Assembly: GCF_003008695.1 (NCBI RefSeq)
Contig: NZ_PXZT01000001.1
Span: 1-64,000 of the forward strand
Length of the DNA: 64,000 nucleotides
Reading direction: 5' to 3'
Source: Trichococcus alkaliphilus
Lineage (GTDB): Bacteria > Bacillota > Bacilli > Lactobacillales > Aerococcaceae
Part shown: positions 57,818 to 64,000 of the stretch, in pieces
Layout of the letters: each line of letters starts with the position of its first letter
Numbering within the stretch: the first letter of the stretch is position 1
The notes under the pieces: generated by a model
What the model was told of the DNA's origin: nothing
Databases searched by the model: none
The model's input: only the letters and a program-made list of their open reading frames with translations
Translations under genes and position numbers: made by a program

Positions 57818-57828
57818 CCCATAGAAAC

Positions 57829-59475
57829 TTAAAAAGCATCAATGATATTTTGCAACGCTTGGATGGATTCATCAGGCAGCGGCATACTCGGATGAATAGC
57901 ATTGAATTCTTCCAAGAAATCTTCCCGCAGCTGCATGCGTCTTCTCACCAACTTCGTATAGTCTTTGTCTTCAAAATCGGGATTGAAGCCTTCCACCGGC
58001 AGATAGCTGAGATGCGGTGCGGTACCGAATGGTATGAATGATGCGGTCCCTTCAACAACACTTTCGATAACGCCCAAAGACACTTCCTTCGGTATTTTTT
58101 TCCCCATGAAAAATCCCGTATTGATGATGTAGCAGTCCACTCCTTCGTGAGCCAACAGTTCTTTGAAGCCATCATAATCCTCAACCAATGGATAAACCCG
58201 GAACGGATTTGCGAATGGCTCGATGACCAGCGTGTCGGTCGATTCACCTTTCTTCAGCGTTTCCGCAGTCGTGCGTTTCGTGGCCAGCGTCGTGCCGAAA
58301 GTTGCCGCCAAGACCGCATCGTCCACCTTCACCAAAGGCGGCAAGGCATCGTCCTTCATGATCCAGTAGACAGCATTGATCGGCTCTTCGAACTTATCAA
58401 CGCGGTTCGGCGTGGAATAGCGTGATTTGACCGTCCGGCCGTTGCCGTTGCGGATATCTTCGGTGACCAACACAATTTTGCCATCGTTGTCCTTTGTCAC
58501 GCCCACATTCTGGACAGTAACGAAATAGTTCTGTTCAGGGTGATCGGCGGGATAATCCTGGGTTTTATCGAAATAGGAAGGTTCCAACGCGATGGATGAG
58601 CCATCCGTCAAATCGATCAGGAAGGCATCGTCATGCAGCACTTTCACTTCATATTTGTTATCGTGCTTCGAATGGGTCAAAGTCGATTTGCCTGACCCCG
58701 AAAGCCCGAAGAAGGAAGCAACATACGAACCGCCATTAGGCAGAAGGAAGTGTTTTTGGCCACCATGGCAAGCAACAAAGCCATTGCGATGGCCGGTTCC
58801 CCAAGCAAGCGTCAGTGTGCCTTTTTTGAACTCACCGAAATATTGCATTCCGAGGATACAGGCCACGTTTTTGTCAGGCTCGAAGATAGCCACACCTAGC
58901 GGATAATCCGGATGGCGCCAGTCGGGATCTGTGTAGATGTAGATGTCGCCTTCATTGTATGCTTTTGAATGTGCATACATTTCCTGATATTCCGGGCTGT
59001 CCCACTGGAAGTTCAACAGCCAGGAGTAAAGATTGTTTTCGTTTCCTTCAGGAAAAGCGATATGCGCCTTGATGATGAAATCTTTATCCAAACCTACATA
59101 GCCTGTCGCTTTATAATAATGGCGCAGTCTATTTTGGTAAATGACATCCATGATGATGGCTTGAAGTTTTTCGTCCTCTTCCTTGTTCTCTCCGATGATC
59201 CGTTTGGCGCGGGCAGTACGGCCGATGATTCTGCCGCCGTTTTCGACAAGTACCTTGGCATCATCCGGCAAGCCCAGTTCTTTTGCATGTAGCACAGGGA
59301 GGTCGGTCACGACCACACCGCCAGCGTTCAGTGCAAGTTCATAGGCTTCCGTCATGTCCGTGACTTCCTGCATGTTTTTGCCATAAAAAGCTGTTTCGAC
59401 CGTTGTCCGGAATTTCGTAAGTAAAGGGTTGGACTTCTTTAATTCGGATCTATTGAACGATTCTATAGTAGCCAT
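57829..59475 (-). CDS. pckA: phosphoenolpyruvate carboxykinase (ATP)
   Basis: A 548-residue ATP-type PEPCK interconverting oxaloacetate and PEP. The P-loop GLSGSGKST lies near 253-261; HDDAFLIDL supplies the metal-binding Asp; the substrate Arg region and KGESTDTLVIEPFANPF C-terminal part are intact. Direction in vivo may be gluconeogenic or, in fermenters, carboxylating toward C4 acids. RBS GAGGTGA. Monocistronic, with a palindrome over its -35. Confidence 0.95.
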   Translation of the reverse strand: MATIESFNRSELKKSNPLLTKFRTTVETAFYGKNMQEVTDMTEAYELALNAGGVVVTDLPVLHAKELGLPDDAKVLVENGGRIIGRTARAKRIIGENKEEDEKLQAIIMDVIYQNRLRHYYKATGYVGLDKDFIIKAHIAFPEGNENNLYSWLLNFQWDSPEYQEMYAHSKAYNEGDIYIYTDPDWRHPDYPLGVAIFEPDKNVACILGMQYFGEFKKGTLTLAWGTGHRNGFVACHGGQKHFLLPNGGSYVASFFGLSGSGKSTLTHSKHDNKYEVKVLHDDAFLIDLTDGSSIALEPSYFDKTQDYPADHPEQNYFVTVQNVGVTKDNDGKIVLVTEDIRNGNGRTVKSRYSTPNRVDKFEEPINAVYWIMKDDALPPLVKVDDAVLAATFGTTLATKRTTAETLKKGESTDTLVIEPFANPFRVYPLVEDYDGFKELLAHEGVDCYIINTGFFMGKKIPKEVSLGVIESVVEGTASFIPFGTAPHLSYLPVEGFNPDFEDKDYTKLVRRRMQLREDFLEEFNAIHPSMPLPDESIQALQNIIDAF

Positions 59476-59504
59476 TTAAGTCACCTCTTTTATTTGATAA
59501 TTCC

Positions 59505-59541
59505 ATTATAATCCTATTTCCCTGAAATGTAACCCCTTACA
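59505..59541 (-). promoter_or_regulatory. pckA promoter with overlapping catabolite-site-like palindrome
   Basis: On the minus strand TATAAT (59505-59510) is preceded after 17 bases by GTTACA (59528-59533). The -35 is inside the palindrome TGTAACCCCTTACA (59528-59541), which matches the CcpA consensus TGWAANCGNTNWCA at all defined positions but one of the central CG. A protein bound there would block the promoter. Confidence 0.55.
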
Positions 59542-59639
59542 TACCGAAATTAGCGAATATTTACTCTTTTTCTATAAAAAAAGTGTTGTTTGACCTCATG
59601 TTAGTTACAAAAACTCTAACAGAATAGTCTAGGGACAAA

Positions 59640-59681
59640 AAAAGAACCGGTGCTTGCTGTTTCCAGCGCCCCGGTTCTTTT
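59640..59681 (-). terminator. terminator of dnaJ
   Basis: Outer arms of 11 bp (59640-59650 with 59671-59681) and an inner GCTG/CAGC stem; T run on the minus strand. It ends the hrcA-grpE-dnaK-dnaJ operon. Confidence 0.85.
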
Positions 59682-59688
59682 GGTTTAT

Positions 59689-60831
59689 TTATTTTTTGTT
59701 TTTGAAGGCGTCCTTTACTTTATCAAAAAAATTGGCGTCGTCTTCCACCAGCGTATCGCCGCCTGCTGCTGCGAATGCGCGGATTGCCTCTCTTTGCTTC
59801 TCGCTAAGGTTCTTCGGTGTGACGACAGTCACTTTGACGTGCTGATCACCATTTCCGGTTCCACGCAAGCGTGGCGCCCCTTTGCCTTTCAGTCGGAAAT
59901 TCGTGCCCGTTTGTGTCCCGGCAGGAATCTTCAGCTTGACTTTTCCGTGCACAGTCGGCACTTCAATCTCATCACCCAAAGCTGCTTGGGCGAAGCTGAT
60001 CGGAAGTGTGTAATGGATTTCTGTCCCTTCGCGATCGAAAATATCGCTTGGTTCTACTTGGAAAACGACATAGAGATCGCCATACGGGCCGCCATTGCTG
60101 CCGACTTCGCCTTGGCCGTTCAAGCGCATCTGTTGTCCATCGTCGACGCCTGGAGGGATAGTGACTGCCACAGAGTGGTCAGTTTCGACATGCCCACGTC
60201 CGTGGCACGTTGTACATTTATCGGTGATTTCCTTGCCTGTTCCGCTGCAGACATCACAGACTGCTTGTGTCATTACGCGGCCGAAAGGAGTATTCCTTTC
60301 GACACCGACCGCACCTGAACCATGACATTTCGAACATGTTTTCGGTTGCGTGCCGGGTTTTGCTCCGGAACCACTGCAGGTTTTGCATTCTTCATCACGT
60401 TTGTAACGGATGGTTTCTTTCTTCCCGAAAATGGCTTCTTCAAATGTAAGGTGGATACGGTACTGTAGATCAGAACCTTGACGGGGGGCATTCGGATTTC
60501 TGCCGCGACCGCCTCCGCCGCCGAAAAAGGAATCAAAGATATCTTCAAAACCGCCTGAGAAACCGCCGAAGCCGCCGCCACCATAACCGCCGCCTGCGCC
60601 GAAGTTGGGATCGGTACTGGCATGGCCGTATTGGTCATAGGCTGCGCGTTTATTGCCGTCACTCAAGACTTCATAAGCCTCAGCAAGCTCCTTGAATTTG
60701 TCTTCTGCGCCCGCTTCTTTGTTGATATCCGGGTGGAACTTCTTGGAAAGTTTCCGGTAAGCTTTTTTTATCTCATCGTCTGTGGCATCCTTCGACACAC
60801 CCAAGACATCGTAATAATCTCTTTTCGCCAT
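59689..60831 (-). CDS. dnaJ: chaperone protein DnaJ
   Basis: A 380-residue type I J-protein, co-chaperone of DnaK. J-domain with HPD (KFHPDINK near residue 34), a Gly/Phe-rich linker (about 75-115), four zinc motifs [24 protein letters not shown] and CTTCHGRG, then the substrate-binding C-terminal domains. The start [11 protein letters not shown] follows GGAGGCGAAAC; 9 codons of longer frame rejected. Confidence 0.95.
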   Translation of the reverse strand: MAKRDYYDVLGVSKDATDDEIKKAYRKLSKKFHPDINKEAGAEDKFKELAEAYEVLSDGNKRAAYDQYGHASTDPNFGAGGGYGGGGFGGFSGGFEDIFDSFFGGGGGRGRNPNAPRQGSDLQYRIHLTFEEAIFGKKETIRYKRDEECKTCSGSGAKPGTQPKTCSKCHGSGAVGVERNTPFGRVMTQAVCDVCSGTGKEITDKCTTCHGRGHVETDHSVAVTIPPGVDDGQQMRLNGQGEVGSNGGPYGDLYVVFQVEPSDIFDREGTEIHYTLPISFAQAALGDEIEVPTVHGKVKLKIPAGTQTGTNFRLKGKGAPRLRGTGNGDQHVKVTVVTPKNLSEKQREAIRAFAAAGGDTLVEDDANFFDKVKDAFKNKK

Positions 60832-60882
60832 TGTTTCGCCTCCATTGATTGGCTTCATCTGAACATTTTATCTCTATACAGT

Positions 60883-60919
60883 GAGAGAAGCCAATGCAGT
60901 TATGCGTTGGCTTCCTCTC
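60883..60919. other. intergenic hairpin between dnaK and dnaJ
   Basis: 60883-60898 pairs with 60903-60919 through GAGAG, AAGCCAA and TGC segments with small mismatches; loop about 4. No T run follows, so it is more likely an mRNA-stability or processing hairpin that lets dnaK and dnaJ be expressed at different levels. Confidence 0.55.
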
Positions 60920-60930
60920 GTTAGAGTTGA

Positions 60931-62775
<1,845 letters not shown>

Positions 62776-62793
62776 TTATGTTTATCAATAAAA

Positions 62794-63330
62794 TTATTCT
62801 GCCACAATAACCATTGCGGGTCTTAAAACGCGTTCTTTCAAGGTGTAGCCTTTTTGGACTACCGCGACGACTGTATCAGGCGCTTGACCTTCAGCAGCCG
62901 GCTGCATTTGAATGGATTGATGGAAATTCGGATCGAAAGGCTGGTCGATCGGATTGATCGGAGAGATCCCTTCTTTGGCGAAAGCTTCCGTGAATAGGTT
63001 CATGACCATTTCCAAACCTTTTTTCAGGTTCAAAGATTTTTCATCTTCCACTTCAATCGCTAATGCACGCTCCAAACTGTCCATCACCGGCAACAATTCC
63101 TGGGCCAATGACTGGGAACGGAATTTCGCCGCATCCTGTCTTTCTTTCGCGTTGCGCTTCTGGATATTGGCAAGTTCTGCCTGCAGGCGCAACAAACGGT
63201 CCTCCGTTTCGGACAAGGTTGCTTTCAAGGTTTCAACCTCACTTGCTTCCGCAACCGTCTCTTGACCCTCCACAACCGTTGTATCAACGGTCGCTTGTTC
63301 CTGGTCCACTAATTCTTCGTTATTATCCAC
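62794..63330 (-). CDS. grpE: nucleotide exchange factor GrpE
   Basis: A 178-residue DnaK co-chaperone. An acidic N-terminal tail (1-40), a long coiled-coil helix (about 30-85), and a C-terminal beta domain with FDPNFHQSIQ and VVQKGYTLKERVLRPAMV. The start is GTG 63330 with AAGGAG upstream. It lies 45 bases before dnaK and 22 bases after hrcA. Confidence 0.95.
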   Translation of the reverse strand: MDNNEELVDQEQATVDTTVVEGQETVAEASEVETLKATLSETEDRLLRLQAELANIQKRNAKERQDAAKFRSQSLAQELLPVMDSLERALAIEVEDEKSLNLKKGLEMVMNLFTEAFAKEGISPINPIDQPFDPNFHQSIQMQPAAEGQAPDTVVAVVQKGYTLKERVLRPAMVIVAE

Positions 63331-63352
63331 TTCAAAATCTCCTTTGTCGTGC

Positions 63353-64000
63353 TTATTTGTTCAGATCATTCAAGCTATCAGAAAGTTCGTAACGCATAAA
63401 TTTCATGATACTGATCATTTTTTGATAAGGCATATTGGTTGGCCCCAGTAATGCGATCAGGCCCTTACCGTTGCCGGCTGTGTCATAGGTAGCCGTAATC
63501 AGGCTAAAATTATGCAACAGTTCATTGTCCAATTCCGTTCCGATCTTGACGCCGACGCCATCGTTGGGGTTTGAAAAAAGCGCATGGATGTCCGGAGACC
63601 CGTTCAGCATGCTTAAAATGGCTTTGACTTTATTCTTGTCCATCGTCGCATCCAAATGATTCAGGAGGTTCATGCTGCCGCCTACATGGAAGCGGTCATG
63701 CTCCAACTTCGCCACGATGTCATTGAAGATCGCTGTGAAATCGATTTTTGCATCGACGTACTTCCGGATGATCACCGGAATGTCCGTTTGCAGTTTGATG
63801 AATACTTCCTGCAGCGTGCGGCCTACAAGTTCCTGATTGAAGATGTTGACGATTTTTTCTATCTCAGAGGCTGAGAAGCCTGGCGAAACAGAAAAAATTT
63901 GGTTTTCCACATGTCCTTTATCAGTCACCAAGATGGCCATCACATGGCCTTCATTGAGCGCGACCAAGCGGAAGCCCGTCAATCGGCTGTCCTTTGTTTC
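63353..64000 (-). CDS. hrcA: heat-inducible transcription repressor HrcA (5' end outside window)
   Basis: The last 215 residues of HrcA, the repressor of class I heat-shock genes that binds CIRCE. The visible part is the dimerisation/GAF-like region with GFSASEIEKIVNIFNQELVG and the C-terminal ALLGPTNMPYQKMISIMKFM, which is diagnostic. The frame stays open to the last base, so the winged-helix N-terminus, the promoter and CIRCE are beyond 64000. It heads the hrcA-grpE-dnaK-dnaJ operon. Confidence 0.93.
   Translation of the reverse strand, partial: ETKDSRLTGFRLVALNEGHVMAILVTDKGHVENQIFSVSPGFSASEIEKIVNIFNQELVGRTLQEVFIKLQTDIPVIIRKYVDAKIDFTAIFNDIVAKLEHDRFHVGGSMNLLNHLDATMDKNKVKAILSMLNGSPDIHALFSNPNDGVGVKIGTELDNELLHNFSLITATYDTAGNGKGLIALLGPTNMPYQKMISIMKFMRYELSDSLNDLNK

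Noticed and set aside
57580-57822. 80-codon frame upstream of and overlapping lepA
   Set aside because: It runs through the pckA terminator and the tandem duplication and has no RBS.

Overview
The window is a 64 kb piece of core chromosome from a low-to-mid-GC Gram-positive bacterium. Gene content and order fit Lactobacillales: the topA-trmFO-xerC-hslV-hslU-codY run, hrcA-grpE-dnaK-dnaJ, pyruvate formate-lyase with its activase, family II pyrophosphatase, YpmS/YozE, an ABC-F protein beside thyA-dfrA, and paired type I signal peptidases. Branched-chain amino acid synthesis together with ATP-dependent PEP carboxykinase makes a Carnobacteriaceae member (Trichococcus-like) my best guess; that is inference, not proof. 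I see no prophage, transposase, CRISPR array, rRNA or tRNA. Almost all genes are intact; only the last one (hrcA) is cut by the window edge.

Layout. 0.2-3.8 kb: a secreted flavoprotein reductase (fumarate reductase type), an ABC ATPase and a patatin phospholipase. 3.8-8.6 kb: an ilvB-ilvN-ilvC-ilvA operon on the + strand, with a promoter, a CodY-like box, a 15-codon leader peptide rich in Ile/Leu/Val and an attenuator hairpin set. 8.6-17.4 kb: an oligopeptide ABC transporter (oppB-C-D-F) flanked by two different OppA lipoproteins. 17.4-26 kb: pullulanase, CorA, a metallophosphoesterase, PpaC, PflA and PflB. 26-31.4 kb: parE-parC and divergent plsY. 31.4-42.4 kb (all minus): rbgA-rnhB-dprA-topA-trmFO-xerC-hslV-hslU-codY-galM-like. 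42.4-47 kb: two signal peptidases, CtpA-type protease, DeoD, YozE, YpmS. 47-51.3 kb: hemolysin-III-like protein, dfrA, thyA, ABC-F. 51.4-64 kb: fhs, ahpC-ahpF, lepA, pckA and hrcA-grpE-dnaK-dnaJ.

Connections. codY lies in the same window as an ilv operon carrying a CodY-like box, so BCAA sensing could act at initiation (CodY) and again at the leader-peptide attenuator. ahpC has a strong promoter bracketed by PerR-like boxes. pckA has a palindrome resembling a catabolite-repression site over its -35. One-carbon and thymidylate genes (fhs, thyA, dfrA) lie near each other. xerC and dprA each have a terminator-like hairpin whose 3' arm contains their own ribosome binding site.

I did not find a clear new multi-gene system. 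The most unusual material is regulatory: the ilv attenuator, the two RBS-in-hairpin junctions, a perfect palindrome upstream of pflB, paired hairpins downstream of ilvA, and a reductase lipoprotein with only a short flavinylation-like motif. Several start codons were reset from the longest ORF on the basis of ribosome binding sites; TTG or GTG starts are common here.
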